64,000 nucleotides of DNA from Dokdonella sp. (GCF_019634845.1 NZ_JAHCAQ010000001.1:124001-188000); one strand, 5' to 3'; counted from the stretch's first letter, positions 27,469 through 40,995 are shown. Program-made: numbers and translations. Notes: generated from the letters alone by a model not told the origin.

Positions 27469-28000
27469 TCAACGCCGAAGTGCCCCACGTTTGACGGACG
27501 CCTCGACCATGGCCTGAGGCTTGCGATCGCCTGACCGCTTGCGCTGCCCGTGGCTGAATCGACGTTCGATCGGTTGAAGCTGATCGTTCGTCACGACCGC
27601 CAGATCGCAGCCTTTGGCCAGTCACTGGCGCCGCAGACCGTGGGTATTCTCGTTGCTGCCGCGCAGCCACGACGAACAGGGGTCGGCGAACTGGCTTCTC
27701 GCCTCCAGCGCGATGTCGATCAGGGCGTGTTCGGCGAACTCGCGGCCGTTGTCCCGGCTGAGCGCATGCACGCGCCCGCGCAGCGGATACAGCGCGTGCA
27801 GGATCACCCGCATCGTCGGTTCGGCTTCGCCGTTGGCCACCCGGCGCAGACGCACGACGCCGGTCTTGCGCTCGACCAGGGTGACGATCCGCGCCGCCCC
27901 CTCGCCGATGATCGTGTCACCCGCCCGGTCGCCGACGCGACGCCGGGTTGCCAAGCCCCGGCGGGTGCTGGGCTACTTCCCGGTAACGGAAACGTTGCTG
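27469..28000 (-). pseudogene. Decayed IS30-family transposase
   Basis: Reading leftwards, the DDE core of IS30 transposases is recognisable: RVGDRAGDTIIGEGA, IVTLVERKTG, ALSRDNGREFAEH and RGSNENTHGL, so the catalytic D, D and E remain. Several faults mark it as dead: the N-terminal helix-turn-helix is missing or scrambled by frame changes (upstream of about 27960), and the usual Y is replaced by an in-frame TGA (27622-27624). The remainder continues in the same frame as KGCDLAVV to VKRGALRR and stops at 27469. No terminal inverted repeats were found by eye. It fills the gap between the acyltransferase and accA. Confidence 0.8.
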
Positions 28001-28064
28001 ACCACCGAGCGCAAGAGAAGCCTCCCGCAGCCGCAGCCATGCGTCGGCCGTGAAGAACCGCGGC

Positions 28065-29024
28065 TCAGCCGCCCGTGACCGCGCCGTAGCCGCGCAGGCG
28101 CTGGTAGCGGCGTTCGATGAGGGCCGGCTCGCCGATGCGCGCGAGCTCGTCGAGCTGGTTGAGCAGGATCGCCTTGAGGCGGATCGCCATGCCGCGTGGG
28201 TTGCGGTGGGCGCCGCCGAGCGGTTCGCGGATGACCTTGTCGACGAGGCCGAACTCCTTGAGCCGCGGCGCGGTCATCGCCAGCATGCCGGCGGCATCGC
28301 GCGCGCGTTCGGGTGTCTTGAACAGGATCGACGAGCAGGCTTCGGGCGTGATCACCGAGTAGGTGCTGTACTCGAGCATGTTGGTGACGTCGCCGACGCC
28401 GATCGCGAGCGCGCCGCCCGAGCCGCCTTCGCCGATCACGCTGCAGATGATCGGCACGCGCAGGCGCGCCATCTCGAGCAGGTTGCGTGCGATCGCCTCG
28501 CTCTGGCCACGCTCCTCGGCACCGACGCCGGGGTAGGCGCCGGGGGTGTCGATGAAGGTGAGGATCGGCAGTCGGAAGCGTTCGGCCAGTTGCATGAGGC
28601 GCAGCGCCTTGCGGTAGCCCTCGGGATAGGGCATGCCGAAGTTGCGGCGGATCTTGCTCTTGGTGTCGCGCCCCTTCTGGTGGCCGATGATCACGGCGCT
28701 GCGTCCGCCGAGTCGCGCCAGACCGCCGACGATGGCGGCGTCGTTGGCATAGGCGCGGTCGCCGGCGAGCTCGTGGAACTCGTCGCACATGACCTTGACG
28801 TAGTCGAGCGTGTAGGGCCGCGCCGGATGGCGCGACATCTGCGCGACCTGCCAGGGCGTGAGATTGCGGAAGATCTCGGCGGTCTTGGCGCGCAGCTTGC
28901 CCTGCAGCGTGGCGACCTCGGCGTCGATGTCGAGCGCGTGGCCGCGGCTGGCGCTGCGCAATTCCTGCAGCTTGGCTTCCAGTTCGGCGATGGGTTGTTC
29001 GAAATCGAGGAAGTTCGGGTTCAT
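28065..29024 (-). CDS. accA: Acetyl-CoA carboxylase carboxyltransferase alpha subunit
   Basis: A 319-residue protein, the length of E. coli AccA. It forms the carboxyltransferase with AccD and transfers CO2 from biotin to acetyl-CoA in fatty acid synthesis. Family landmarks are [18 protein letters not shown] at the N-terminus, [39 protein letters not shown] (oxyanion-forming glycines) and [13 protein letters not shown]. It follows dnaE as in most gammaproteobacteria, but a 208-nt gap with its own -10 candidate separates them. The gene start (ATG 29024) gives the normal [11 protein letters not shown]. Confidence 0.97.
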   Translation of the reverse strand: MNPNFLDFEQPIAELEAKLQELRSASRGHALDIDAEVATLQGKLRAKTAEIFRNLTPWQVAQMSRHPARPYTLDYVKVMCDEFHELAGDRAYANDAAIVGGLARLGGRSAVIIGHQKGRDTKSKIRRNFGMPYPEGYRKALRLMQLAERFRLPILTFIDTPGAYPGVGAEERGQSEAIARNLLEMARLRVPIICSVIGEGGSGGALAIGVGDVTNMLEYSTYSVITPEACSSILFKTPERARDAAGMLAMTAPRLKEFGLVDKVIREPLGGAHRNPRGMAIRLKAILLNQLDELARIGEPALIERRYQRLRGYGAVTGG

Positions 29025-29081
29025 TCGCCGTGGTTCGCGGTGGACGGGCGGCGCTGGTGGTCGGCCGGCCGCGCAAAGGGT

Positions 29082-29099
29082 GCAAGTATAACGACTTGC
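29082..29099 (-). promoter_or_regulatory. accA promoter -10 within a short inverted repeat
   Basis: The minus strand carries TATACT (29085-29090) about 60 nt before accA. It lies inside the inverted repeat GCAAGT-ATAACG-ACTTGC (29082-29099), which could be an operator. No -35 was found. This region is part of the 208-nt dnaE-accA gap, which holds no gene. Confidence 0.4.
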
Positions 29100-29232
29100 C
29101 CGTTTGGCGCAGGACTGCTGCCGGTGGCGGGCCTGGCGCCGGTGATCCTCGGCAACGGCGCGCGGTCCGATCCGGCCACACCGGCAGCGTGGCGGCCGCG
29201 GCCGCCGGCGCGGGGCGCCGCGCGGTGGCCGG

Positions 29233-32736
<3,504 letters not shown>

Positions 32737-32802
32737 GGCGGCGCCGGGGGGAATCGCCAGCGTAGTTTCCCGGCGTGCCGCGGACAAGGCTTGACGGCGC
32801 GA

Positions 32803-34524
32803 CTATTGCAGCAGGTGCAGGGCGTCGAAGACATGGCCGAAGTAGTCGGCCAGGACCGGTGCGGGGCAAGCGTCGAACAGGCCGCGGCAGCGCTCGCGCA
32901 GCACCGCGTTGGCCTGGAAGTAGTCATCCAGTGGCAGGCCGGCCTGCTGCAGCACGACGCCGCCGAGGAAGGCCAGGTCGAGTTCGTCCGGCGGCGACCA
33001 TGGCGCGGCGGGGAAGTTGGTGTCGATGCGGTAATAGGTGTCGTACAGCGCGGCGGCGGGCGACGCTGCGACGCGGGCCCGGCGCAGCGTCTGCTCGAGC
33101 CCGTCGAACGAGGGCTGATGGTCGCCGAAGTGCACCAGCAGCACCGGGTTGCCGCTCGCGAACAGGAACTGGCGCAACTGGCTCAGCGCGAGGTCGGACT
33201 GGTGCATGCGATAGAGGTAGGTGCCGAGGTTGCGGTTGGCGCGCTCGTCCAGTTGCGGCGCCGGCGGCTCGTTCCACGGCGGCGGCAACCTGGCCAGCGG
33301 GTAGTCATGCGGACCATGCTGGCGCATCGTCAGCACCATCACGAACAGCGGGCCGGTCGCCGTGCCACGGCGGGCCGCGTACAGCGCCTGCACGTGCTGC
33401 ATGAGGTCGCTGTCGGTGCTCTCCCAGTGCAGCCCGAGTTCGCTCGCATCGTGGAATTCGTCGAAGCCGTAGTCGCGGTAGGCGGTTGCCGCGCCGACGA
33501 ATTCCTTGCCCATCGGATAGATCGCGATCGTGCGGTAGCCGAGTGCCTTGAGCTGGCGCGGCAGGCTGTAGGCGAGGCGCGGCACGATGTTGTAGGGCGC
33601 GTAGATGCCGGCGGCGCCGAACACCGTGTGCGGCAGCCCGGCGAAAAAGGCGAATTCACTGGTCCAGGTGGCGCCGCCCCAGGTGTGCACGCGCAGGTCA
33701 CCGTAGCCGCGCGTGGCGGCATCGGGTTCGAACAGGTCGAACCGACAGCGCGGGCTCGTGCACGCGGCCCACTGGCGCGGATCGAGCGTGCTCTCCTCGA
33801 GTACGGCGACGATGTCGGGTGCGTTGCCGGTGGCCTGCGGCGCGACCGCTGCCGGCAGCTGCCATTGCGCGCGATCGCCGCCGCTGCTGCGCACCGGCAG
33901 CACAAGCTCCATGCGCGAGAATGAACTGATGAAGGTGGTGATCGGGTTGCGGGCGCCGTTGCTGATGAACTCCCACGTCGGCACCGCATACACATCGGTG
34001 AACGGTCCGCGCGGCCACAGGCAGGCCGCCAGCGGCAGGCTCGCCAGCAACGTCATGCCCAGGCGCCGCCGGCGCCGCCGTGCCCGCCACAGGCCGGGCG
34101 ATTCCAGGCGCCACAGCAGGGTCGCCAGCGCGCCGCCACCGAGCAGCGCGATGAGGCTCTTGCGCAGCATGCCCGGATAGTGGGCGATCACCTCGCTGCT
34201 GAAGGTGGCGGCCAGATAGCGCAGGTCCGGTGCCAGCAGGGCTTCGCGCAGATAGGCGACCTTGAGCGAGCTGGCAAGCCAGATCACGCCAAGCAGAAGC
34301 GAGGCGACCAGCACCCCGAAGGCCGGACGGCCCGCGGCAACGCCCGACAGGACCGCGGTGCAGACCATGACCGCAAGGCAGAACGCCTGTTGAGCCACGT
34401 CGTGCTCGAGTTCGAGCAGGCGCACCACGACGAACCAGCACGCGGTGGCGGCGATGGCCGCCGCGAGCAGGCGCCGCCAAGCCGGAGCGGGCGAATGTTC
34501 CTTGTCCAAGTGCACTCCACGCAT
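32803..34524 (-). CDS. LTA-synthase-like sulfatase, membrane phosphotransferase (copy 1)
   Basis: A 573-residue membrane protein. Four or five N-terminal helices (residues 15-165) are followed by a periplasmic alkaline-phosphatase-fold domain. VAVLEESTLDP contributes the metal-binding acid, HTWGGATWTSEF (about 280-291) holds the presumed Thr nucleophile, and [12 protein letters not shown] is the second metal site. The family moves phosphoglycerol or phosphoethanolamine onto lipids or glycans. It is clearly paralogous to the gene at 35372-37102: both share GLYAPYN/GIYAPYN, YP-M and FGDHQPSF. It lies between rnhB and dnaE, where the usual cluster has nothing. An outer-membrane glycolipid substrate is inferred. 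Confidence 0.82.
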   Translation of the reverse strand: MRGVHLDKEHSPAPAWRRLLAAAIAATACWFVVVRLLELEHDVAQQAFCLAVMVCTAVLSGVAAGRPAFGVLVASLLLGVIWLASSLKVAYLREALLAPDLRYLAATFSSEVIAHYPGMLRKSLIALLGGGALATLLWRLESPGLWRARRRRRRLGMTLLASLPLAACLWPRGPFTDVYAVPTWEFISNGARNPITTFISSFSRMELVLPVRSSGGDRAQWQLPAAVAPQATGNAPDIVAVLEESTLDPRQWAACTSPRCRFDLFEPDAATRGYGDLRVHTWGGATWTSEFAFFAGLPHTVFGAAGIYAPYNIVPRLAYSLPRQLKALGYRTIAIYPMGKEFVGAATAYRDYGFDEFHDASELGLHWESTDSDLMQHVQALYAARRGTATGPLFVMVLTMRQHGPHDYPLARLPPPWNEPPAPQLDERANRNLGTYLYRMHQSDLALSQLRQFLFASGNPVLLVHFGDHQPSFDGLEQTLRRARVAASPAAALYDTYYRIDTNFPAAPWSPPDELDLAFLGGVVLQQAGLPLDDYFQANAVLRERCRGLFDACPAPVLADYFGHVFDALHLLQ

Positions 34525-34699
34525 CGCAACCGTGTGCTGCTGGCGACAACGCGTGCACCGTGGCGTCGCTGCAGCCTGCAGCCCGCATCATAACGCGCGC
34601 CGGTCGGTGCACGAGGACGCGGCGCGTGCTCCGCGGCACAGTTCAGAGTCGGCCGCGTGGCCAGGTGTGTGCGCAGGTGACGTCGCAGGCGTGACACAT

Positions 34700-34711
34700 C
34701 GCACATGTGCG
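34700..34711. other. 12-bp perfect palindrome in the rnhB-sulfatase gap
   Basis: CGCACATGTGCG is self-complementary. It lies in the 228-nt gap between rnhB and the first sulfatase gene and could be a regulator binding site for the latter. No matching regulator is known here, and chance occurrence is possible. Nothing else is seen in this gap. Confidence 0.3.
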
Positions 34712-34752
34712 GCACGCATCGCGCCGGTTGCCGCCGCGCTGCGGACGCGGAT

Positions 34753-35346
34753 CTAGCGGAGTGGTTCCGCGAACAGGCTTGGCGCGAGCAGACGCCGCAC
34801 CGGCGCGAAGCCGCGGCGATGGATCGGGCACGGGCCAAGGCGTTCGAGTGCGGCCAGATGCTCGGGTGTGGGATAGCCCTTGTGCTGGGCGAAACCGTAG
34901 CCGGGGTGAATCGCGTCGAGTTCGCACATGAGTGCATCGCGCGTGGTCTTGGCCAGGATCGAGGCGGCGCCGATCGCCGGTTCGCTGGCGTCGCCGCCGA
35001 CGACGCTGCGGGCAGGACACGGCAACGACTTGGGCAGTCGGTTGCCGTCGATCAGCGCGAGCGAGGGCGCCGGCGCCAGCGCGGCCAGCGCGCGCGCCAT
35101 GCCGGCCAGCGTGGCACCGAGGATGTTGAGGCGTTCGATTTCGTCGGTGTCGACCACCGCCACCGACCAGGCCAATGCATGGGCGCGGATCAGCGGCGCC
35201 AAGGCGGCTCGCTGCGCCGGATCGAGCGCCTTGGAATCGGCGATCCCCGCGATCGGCCGGCTCGGATCGAGGATCACGGCGGCAACCACCACCGGGCCCG
35301 CCAACGGGCCACGGCCGGCTTCGTCGACGCCGGCGATGCGCGCCAT
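34753..35346 (-). CDS. rnhB: Ribonuclease HII
   Basis: A 197-residue endoribonuclease that cuts RNA in RNA-DNA hybrids and removes single ribonucleotides. The start [20 protein letters not shown] holds the first two acidic ligands. [20 protein letters not shown] and [17 protein letters not shown] are family motifs. The ATG at 35346 is supported by homologues, as the longer frame would overlap the preceding gene. It normally sits between lpxB and dnaE; here it is flanked on both sides by paralogous sulfatases. Confidence 0.96.
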   Translation of the reverse strand: MARIAGVDEAGRGPLAGPVVVAAVILDPSRPIAGIADSKALDPAQRAALAPLIRAHALAWSVAVVDTDEIERLNILGATLAGMARALAALAPAPSLALIDGNRLPKSLPCPARSVVGGDASEPAIGAASILAKTTRDALMCELDAIHPGYGFAQHKGYPTPEHLAALERLGPCPIHRRGFAPVRRLLAPSLFAEPLR

Positions 35347-35371
35347 GGTGGCCCGCGTCGGCGCACACGGT

Positions 35372-37102
35372 TCAGGGGTTTTCATGCAGGTCGCCCAGCG
35401 TGCTGAAGATCCAGGCGTGGTACGACGCCACGGTGCGCTTGTCCTTGCAGTCGAGGTAGCGGCCCTTGCAGCGTTCGCGCAGCAACGTGTTGGCCTGGTA
35501 GAACGCATCCTTCGGCACGCCGGCGACGTCGAGCACGAGCGAGCCGAGAAACGCGATGTCGAGCACCGGGTAGTCGTAGCGCGCGCGTACCGGGTAGTTG
35601 GCGCGGATCATGTAGTAGGTGACCCAGCTCGCGACCGGACCGGCCGCCTTGGGCACCTGCTTGGGGATTTCGTTGATGGCGCCGTCGAACGAGGGCTGAT
35701 GGTCGCCGAAATGCGCCAACACGGCGGGACGCTTGCCATCGAACAGCAGCTTCTGCAACTGGTCGAGCATCGCATTGGACTCCTCCAGGCGCTGCAGGTA
35801 GTTGCCGAGGTTGAGATTGAGCCAGTCGTCGAGCGCCCTGGGCTTGAACCGACCCGGAAACAGCGGCTGGTCGAACGGCGCCGGCAACTCGGCCAGCGGT
35901 TTCATGTGCGGACCGTGCTGGTGCAGGGTCAGCATGAACACGAACAGCGGCGTGTCGGGATGGGCGCGCTTCTCGTCGCCGTACACGCGCTCGAATACCT
36001 TGAACAGGTCGGCATCGTGGCTGTCCCAGCCCAGGCCGTACTCGGTGCCATCGTAGAACGCGTCGAAGCCGTAGTAGTCGTAGGCGTTGCGTGCGTTGAG
36101 GAAATCGCCGCTCATCGGGTACAGCGCGATCGCGCGGTAGCCGGCGTGCTGGAACGCCTTGGGCAGCGTGTAGCTCACGCGCGGGGCGAGGTTGTAGGGC
36201 GCATACAGGCCGGCGTTGCCGAACAGCGTGTGGGCGAGGCCGGTCAAGGCCGAGAACTCGCTGGTCCAGGTGCCGCCGCCGAAGGTGTGCACGGTGAGCA
36301 GGCCGTGCGCGCGCGTCTGCTTGTCGGCGTCGAACATCGGCAGCCGGCACTGGGCGATCGTGCACAGTTTGAGGATGCGTGGGTCGAACGTGCTTTCCTC
36401 GAGCACGAGCACCACGTCGGGCGCCTGCGCCGGTGCCTGCAGCGGTCGATCGAGCTTCCAGCTCATGCTGCGGTCGACGTCGGGCGGGATCACCGGTTCG
36501 TTGATGACGGTGTCGTTGAACGAGGTCAGGAAGTCGGTGATGAAGCTCTTGTCGTTGACCGTGATCCACATCGGCTTGTTGAACACGCCGGCGAACGGAC
36601 CATCGGCCGACAGCATGAGCGTCAGACCCCAGGCCGCCAGTGCGGCGCCGGCCACGCGCACCAGCGCGCGCACCGCGCGCGGGCGCGCGGGCAGCAGGGC
36701 GGCGCGTTCGCAACGGAACGTGATCACGAGCAGCAGCGGCACGAGCACCAGCGTCGCCAGGCCGACCGCGAGCAGCAATGGATAGTGCGAGAACACTTCG
36801 AGCGTGCCGCTGTTGACGAAGTATTCGAGGTCGGGCGCCAGCAGCGGCGTGGTCAGGTATTTGAACTTGAGCACACCGGCCAGTTCGATCGCGCCGAACA
36901 GCAGACTCACCGACATCAGCGCGAATGCGATGCGGGCCGAGGCGAACAGCAGCAGCAGCAGCGTGGCCAGCACCACGCTCAGCGCGAACAGTTTTTCGCT
37001 GCCGGTGTTCTCGGTCAGCGGGCCGAGCACGACCAGCGCGGCAAACGCGAGCGCGGCGAATACGCGCAGGGCGTGCGGGCGGCGCGGGGCGGGCGCGTTC
37101 AT
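35372..37102 (-). CDS. LTA-synthase-like sulfatase, membrane phosphotransferase (copy 2)
   Basis: A 576-residue paralogue of the gene at 32803-34524. Four or five N-terminal membrane helices (residues 10-165) precede the extracytoplasmic domain. [12 protein letters not shown] (EES at 235-237), [12 protein letters not shown] (Thr278/Thr280 candidate nucleophile) and [12 protein letters not shown] give the metal and nucleophile set of LTA synthase/phosphoethanolamine transferases. Family chemistry is transfer of phosphoglycerol or phosphoethanolamine from a lipid donor. It lies 89 nt after lpxB and 25 nt before rnhB, so it is probably part of the lipid A operon. The acceptor may be lipid A, its core or a glycan. 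Confidence 0.82.
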   Translation of the reverse strand: MNAPAPRRPHALRVFAALAFAALVVLGPLTENTGSEKLFALSVVLATLLLLLFASARIAFALMSVSLLFGAIELAGVLKFKYLTTPLLAPDLEYFVNSGTLEVFSHYPLLLAVGLATLVLVPLLLVITFRCERAALLPARPRAVRALVRVAGAALAAWGLTLMLSADGPFAGVFNKPMWITVNDKSFITDFLTSFNDTVINEPVIPPDVDRSMSWKLDRPLQAPAQAPDVVLVLEESTFDPRILKLCTIAQCRLPMFDADKQTRAHGLLTVHTFGGGTWTSEFSALTGLAHTLFGNAGLYAPYNLAPRVSYTLPKAFQHAGYRAIALYPMSGDFLNARNAYDYYGFDAFYDGTEYGLGWDSHDADLFKVFERVYGDEKRAHPDTPLFVFMLTLHQHGPHMKPLAELPAPFDQPLFPGRFKPRALDDWLNLNLGNYLQRLEESNAMLDQLQKLLFDGKRPAVLAHFGDHQPSFDGAINEIPKQVPKAAGPVASWVTYYMIRANYPVRARYDYPVLDIAFLGSLVLDVAGVPKDAFYQANTLLRERCKGRYLDCKDKRTVASYHAWIFSTLGDLHENP

Positions 37103-37191
37103 GGGGTGCTGCGAGGCATGCGCGGCATCGTGCCATGACCGCGCACCGCGTCAACCGGTGCGCAGCGGAAGCGGCCGGCGCCGCGCCGCGT

Positions 37192-38370
37192 TCAGCGCGC
37201 CGCCAGCAGGCCGGCGATGGCGTCGGCGGCGCCGGCGCTGGCGTCGCCGCGCAGGGCCAGGTGCAGGCGGCGGTATTGGGCCTGCAGGGCGCCATCGTCG
37301 CACTGGCCCGACAGGAGCGGTTCGAGCGCGGCGGCCAGCGCGGCCGGCGTGCAGTCGTCCTGCATGAATTCGGGTGCCAGATCGCGCCCGGCGAGAATGT
37401 TGGGCAGCGCGTAGCGCTCGACCTTGAGCAGGCCGAACAGGCGCACGATGCGGTAAGTGAGCGCGGCGATGCGATAGGCCACCACCATCGGCCGCTTGGC
37501 CAGCATCGCCTCGAGCGTGGCCGTGCCCGAGGCGAGCAGCACCGCATCGGCCGCGATCATCGCCTCGCGGGCGTGCCCATCGCGGATCGTGAGCGCGGCG
37601 CCGGCATCGGGCCACACCTGCCGCTGGGCGTGTTCGAAGGCGGCGCGGCAGGCGGCGTTGGCCATCGGCGCGACGACGCGCAGCGCGGGATGGGCCGTGC
37701 ACAGACGCTGCGCCGCGCGCAGGAAATCGGGCGCGAGGCGCGTGATCTCGCCCACCCGGCTGCCGGGCAGCAGGGCCAGCACGGGTCCGGTGGGCGGCAG
37801 GTCGAGTGCGGTCCGCGCTGCGCCGCGGTCGGGATCGAGCGCCATCGCGTCGGCGAACGGATGGCCGACGAAGCGCGCATCGACACCGTGGCGTGCGTAG
37901 ATCGGCGGTTCCATCGGGAACAGGCACAGCACGCAGTCGGCACTGGCGCCGATCTTCGCCGCGCGCGACTCACGCCAGGCCCATACCGACGGGCTCACGT
38001 AGTGGACGGTGCGGATGCCGGCGCGCTTGAGGCGACGCTCGACGCCGAGGTTGAAGTCGGGTGCGTCGATGCCGATGAAGGCGTCGGGCCGCAGCGCGCG
38101 CGTGCGGGCGATGACATCGCGACGGATCGCGAGCAGGCCCGGCAGGTGGCGCAGCACCTCGACCAACCCCATCACCGACAGCCGGCTCAGTGGGTGCCAG
38201 CTCGTCAGCCCGGCCGCGATCATCTGTTCGCCACCGATGCCGGCGAAGCGCGCGTCGGGGAAACGCGCGCGCAGCGCGTGAATGAGTCCCGCACCAAGCA
38301 GGTCGCCGGAAGGCTCGCCGGCGACGAGGACAAAGCATCGGGGCGTCGCGGGCGGGGCGGACTCGGGCAT
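37192..38370 (-). CDS. lpxB: Lipid-A-disaccharide synthase
   Basis: A 392-residue GT19 glycosyltransferase that joins UDP-2,3-diacylglucosamine and lipid X. LVAGEPSGDLLGAGLI near residue 15 and FVGHPFADA, LLPGSRVGEI and ASGTATLEAML are conserved LpxB segments. The frame is open to 38490, but the ATG at 38370 begins a normal LpxB. It has its own -10 (TATCAT) 6 nt before the ATG. An unusual 359-nt gap precedes it, as lpxA and lpxB normally abut. Confidence 0.95.
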   Translation of the reverse strand: MPESAPPATPRCFVLVAGEPSGDLLGAGLIHALRARFPDARFAGIGGEQMIAAGLTSWHPLSRLSVMGLVEVLRHLPGLLAIRRDVIARTRALRPDAFIGIDAPDFNLGVERRLKRAGIRTVHYVSPSVWAWRESRAAKIGASADCVLCLFPMEPPIYARHGVDARFVGHPFADAMALDPDRGAARTALDLPPTGPVLALLPGSRVGEITRLAPDFLRAAQRLCTAHPALRVVAPMANAACRAAFEHAQRQVWPDAGAALTIRDGHAREAMIAADAVLLASGTATLEAMLAKRPMVVAYRIAALTYRIVRLFGLLKVERYALPNILAGRDLAPEFMQDDCTPAALAAALEPLLSGQCDDGALQAQYRRLHLALRGDASAGAADAIAGLLAAR

Positions 38371-38729
38371 CCGCTGATGATAACGGACCACGCCGAAGCG
38401 ACGGACCGGCGGCGTCATCGCGGTCGGCGGCAAAGACGGCACAAGGGCGCCTGGCGCCGTCGGATCGCTGAACACGGACCGCACCGGCAACGGCGAAGCG
38501 ACGGCGGGTGGAACGCGCGGCCTGCGCCGGGAGGCGGTCGCACCGGCATGGCGATGTTTGCGGCGAACTCGCCCACTGCAGGTTCAGCCGCATCGACGGT
38601 CGCCTGCCATTCGCGCGCTGAGGCAGCGCGTGCCTGGCGCTGCGGGTTGCCGCGTCCGTGCGTCGCCATCGGCGCATCGGCCGCGCGCCTGCGACGGCGC
38701 GGGCCGTGCGCCTGGGGATCGCCTGCACT
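38371..38729. other. 359-nt gap between lpxA and lpxB
   Basis: In most gammaproteobacteria lpxB follows lpxA directly. Here no gene on either strand is supported and no tRNA cloverleaf was found. Apart from the lpxB -10 at the left end I see no feature. It may be a relic of a deletion or insertion. Confidence 0.5.
38377..38382 (-). promoter_or_regulatory. -10 element of lpxB, leaderless geometry
   Basis: On the minus strand TATCAT occupies -12 to -7 before the lpxB ATG, so a transcript starting near the ATG would lack a leader. No Shine-Dalgarno or obvious -35 is seen. Confidence 0.45.
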
Positions 38730-39512
38730 TCAGCGCGCGAGCGCGCGCTGGCCGGCATCGATGAAGGCCAGCATCTGCGCCACGTCGGCGCTGTCACGGC
38801 TCAGCTCGGCGAGCTGCGCGCGGGCCTCGGCCAGCGGCGTGCCGCCGACATACAGCGTGCGGTAGGCGCGCTTGATCGCGGCGATGCGCGCGGCGTCGAA
38901 CCCGCGCCGCTTGAGTCCTTCGCTGTTGATGCCGCGCGGCCGCCCCTGGGTATCGGCATCGGTCGCGACCATGAGGAACGGCGGCACGTCGCCGCTGAGC
39001 AGCACACCCATGCCGATGAAGGCATGGGCGCCGATGCGGCAGAACTGGTGCACGCCGGCGAAGCCGCTGACGATGACGTGGTCGCCGACTTCGACATGGC
39101 CAGCGAGCGTGGCGTTGTTGGAAAACACGCAGTGGTCGCCGACCTGGCAGTCGTGGGCGATGTGGCTGTAGGCGAGCAGCCAGTTGTCGTGGCCGATGCG
39201 GGTGACGCCGCCGCCGCCGGCGGTGCCGCGGTTGCAGGTCACGAACTCGCGGATCGTGTTGCGATCACCGATCACGAGCTCGGTGCGCTCGCCGGCGAAT
39301 TTCTTGTCCTGCGCCGCTGCGCCGAGCGAGACGAACGCGAAGATGCGGTTGTCGCGCCCGATGCGCGTGGGCCCTTCGATGACCACGTGCGCGCCGATCG
39401 TGGTGCCGGCGCCGATCGTCACGTCGGCACCGATCACGCTGTAGGCACCGATCTCGACCCCGTCGTCGAGGCGCGCGCCAGGATCGACCTGGGCGCTAGG
39501 GTGGACCTTCAC
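38730..39512 (-). CDS. lpxA: UDP-N-acetylglucosamine acyltransferase
   Basis: A 260-residue left-handed beta-helix acyltransferase performing the first step of lipid A synthesis from acyl-ACP and UDP-GlcNAc. The hexapeptide repeats run from residue 1 to about 185. [13 protein letters not shown] contains the catalytic base (H120, matching H125 of E. coli), and [20 protein letters not shown] follows. The C-terminal helices bind the acyl-ACP. It overlaps fabZ by ATGA, as in the canonical lpxD-fabZ-lpxA order. Confidence 0.97.
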   Translation of the reverse strand: MKVHPSAQVDPGARLDDGVEIGAYSVIGADVTIGAGTTIGAHVVIEGPTRIGRDNRIFAFVSLGAAAQDKKFAGERTELVIGDRNTIREFVTCNRGTAGGGGVTRIGHDNWLLAYSHIAHDCQVGDHCVFSNNATLAGHVEVGDHVIVSGFAGVHQFCRIGAHAFIGMGVLLSGDVPPFLMVATDADTQGRPRGINSEGLKRRGFDAARIAAIKRAYRTLYVGGTPLAEARAQLAELSRDSADVAQMLAFIDAGQRALAR

Positions 39513-39973
39513 GCGGGAACCTCGGCGCAGAGGATCTCGGCCTCGGCCACGACCCTGTCATCGACGAGGGCGCGGCCCCAGAACTGGCTCATGTTGCGTA
39601 CCGAGCGCTTGTGCTCGACTTCGAGCCGCAGCTGGTCACCCGGTACCACCGTATGGTTGAAGCGTGCCTTGTCGACCTTGACCAGGTAGAACACGACCGG
39701 CCCCTTGGACTCGTGCCCCGACAGCGTGATGAGCAGGCCGGAAGCCTGCGCCATCGCCTCGATGATGAGCACGCCCGGCATCACCGGATGACCCGGGAAG
39801 TGGCCCTGGAAGAACGGTTCGTTGAACGTGACGTTCTTGAGGGCGCTGATGCGCTGGTTGGGCTCGAGGCCGACCACGCGGTCGACCAGCAGGAACGGAT
39901 AGCGGTGCGGCAGCAGGGCCGCGATCTGCTCGACGTGGATCGGAAGTTCGACGGGGGCCAGCGACTTGTTCAT
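39509..39973 (-). CDS. fabZ: 3-hydroxyacyl-ACP dehydratase FabZ
   Basis: A 154-residue hot-dog-fold dehydratase of fatty acid synthesis. [15 protein letters not shown] opens the conserved core. [20 protein letters not shown] carries the catalytic His58 and Glu72, spaced 14 residues apart as in E. coli (54 and 68). The gene overlaps both lpxD and lpxA by 4 nt. It balances flux of 3-hydroxyacyl-ACP between phospholipid and lipid A. Confidence 0.97.
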   Translation of the reverse strand: MNKSLAPVELPIHVEQIAALLPHRYPFLLVDRVVGLEPNQRISALKNVTFNEPFFQGHFPGHPVMPGVLIIEAMAQASGLLITLSGHESKGPVVFYLVKVDKARFNHTVVPGDQLRLEVEHKRSVRNMSQFWGRALVDDRVVAEAEILCAEVPA

Positions 39974-40995
39974 TCGGTACGGTCCTTTGCGCCGACGCCA
40001 AGGCGTCGCGCGATCTCATCCAGGTGCCTGAAGCGCGCCGCATTACGGCGCCATTGCCGGTTGGGCTGGATCGGCGTGCCTGACGAGTACTCGCCCGGTT
40101 CGCGGATCGAATGGGTGACCAGGCTCATCGCGGTGACCGTGACCCGATCGGCAACGTTCAAGTGGCCGAGTATGCCAGCGCCGCCGCCGATCAGGCAGTA
40201 GCGTCCGATGCTGGCGCTGCCGGCCACGGCGGCGCAGCCGGCCAGCGCGCTGTGCGCACCGATGCGCACGTTGTGGGCGATCTGGATCTGGTTGTCGAGG
40301 CGCACGTCCTCTTCGAGCACGGTGTCGCCGAGCGCGCCGCGATCGATCGTGGTGTTGGCGCCGATCTCGCAGTCGTCGCCGATCACCACGCCGCCGAGCT
40401 GCGGCACTTTGATCCAGTGGTCGCCCTCGAAGGCCAGGCCGAAACCGTCGGCGCCGAGCACGGCACCGGGGTGGATCAGCACGCGGCGGCCCAGGCGCAC
40501 GTCCTGCACCAGGGTGACGCGCGCCACCAGGCGCGACTGGGCGCCGACCACGCAGCGCGGACCGACGCTGCAGTGCGGGCCCAGCGTCGCGCCAGCCTCG
40601 ATCCGTGCCCCTGCCTCGATCACGCACAGCGGGCCGATGCTGGCGCTGGTGTCGACGTGGGCGTCGGCGGCGATGATCGCGCTGGGATGGATGCCGGCCG
40701 GCGCCGTCGCGACCGGCTCGAACAGCGTCGCGACGTGGGCGAAGGCGACGTAGGGGTCGGCTGCGACGAGGCACGGCCGCGGGCAGTCGGCGGCATCGGG
40801 TTCGCGCAGGATCACGGCTGCGGCGCGCGTGGCGGCCAACTGAGCGCGATAGCGCGGGTTGGCAAGAAAGCCGATCTGGCTGGCGTCCGCGGCAACGAGC
40901 GTGGCGACGCCGCTGATCGGCTGCTCGGCGCTGCCGCCGACCAGGCGCAGTCCGAATCGCGCGGCGATCTCGCCCAGCGCCGGCTGCACGCTCAC
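39970..40995 (-). CDS. lpxD: UDP-3-O-(3-hydroxyacyl)glucosamine N-acyltransferase
   Basis: A 341-residue enzyme of the third lipid A step. An N-terminal uridine-binding domain (residues 1-105, ISGVATLVAADASQIGFLAN) is followed by a left-handed beta-helix of hexapeptide repeats. QIAHNVRIGAHSALAGCAAVAGS carries the catalytic His near residue 240. The C-terminal helix ends [12 protein letters not shown]. It overlaps ompH upstream and fabZ downstream by 4 nt, so expression is coupled. Confidence 0.96.
   Translation of the reverse strand: MSVQPALGEIAARFGLRLVGGSAEQPISGVATLVAADASQIGFLANPRYRAQLAATRAAAVILREPDAADCPRPCLVAADPYVAFAHVATLFEPVATAPAGIHPSAIIAADAHVDTSASIGPLCVIEAGARIEAGATLGPHCSVGPRCVVGAQSRLVARVTLVQDVRLGRRVLIHPGAVLGADGFGLAFEGDHWIKVPQLGGVVIGDDCEIGANTTIDRGALGDTVLEEDVRLDNQIQIAHNVRIGAHSALAGCAAVAGSASIGRYCLIGGGAGILGHLNVADRVTVTAMSLVTHSIREPGEYSSGTPIQPNRQWRRNAARFRHLDEIARRLGVGAKDRTE

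Noticed and set aside
27261-27488. A 75-residue minus-strand frame upstream of the acyltransferase
   Set aside because: It overlaps the IS30 remnant, has no recognisable motif and no good start; only the last 40 residues could be a peptide and there is no support for it.
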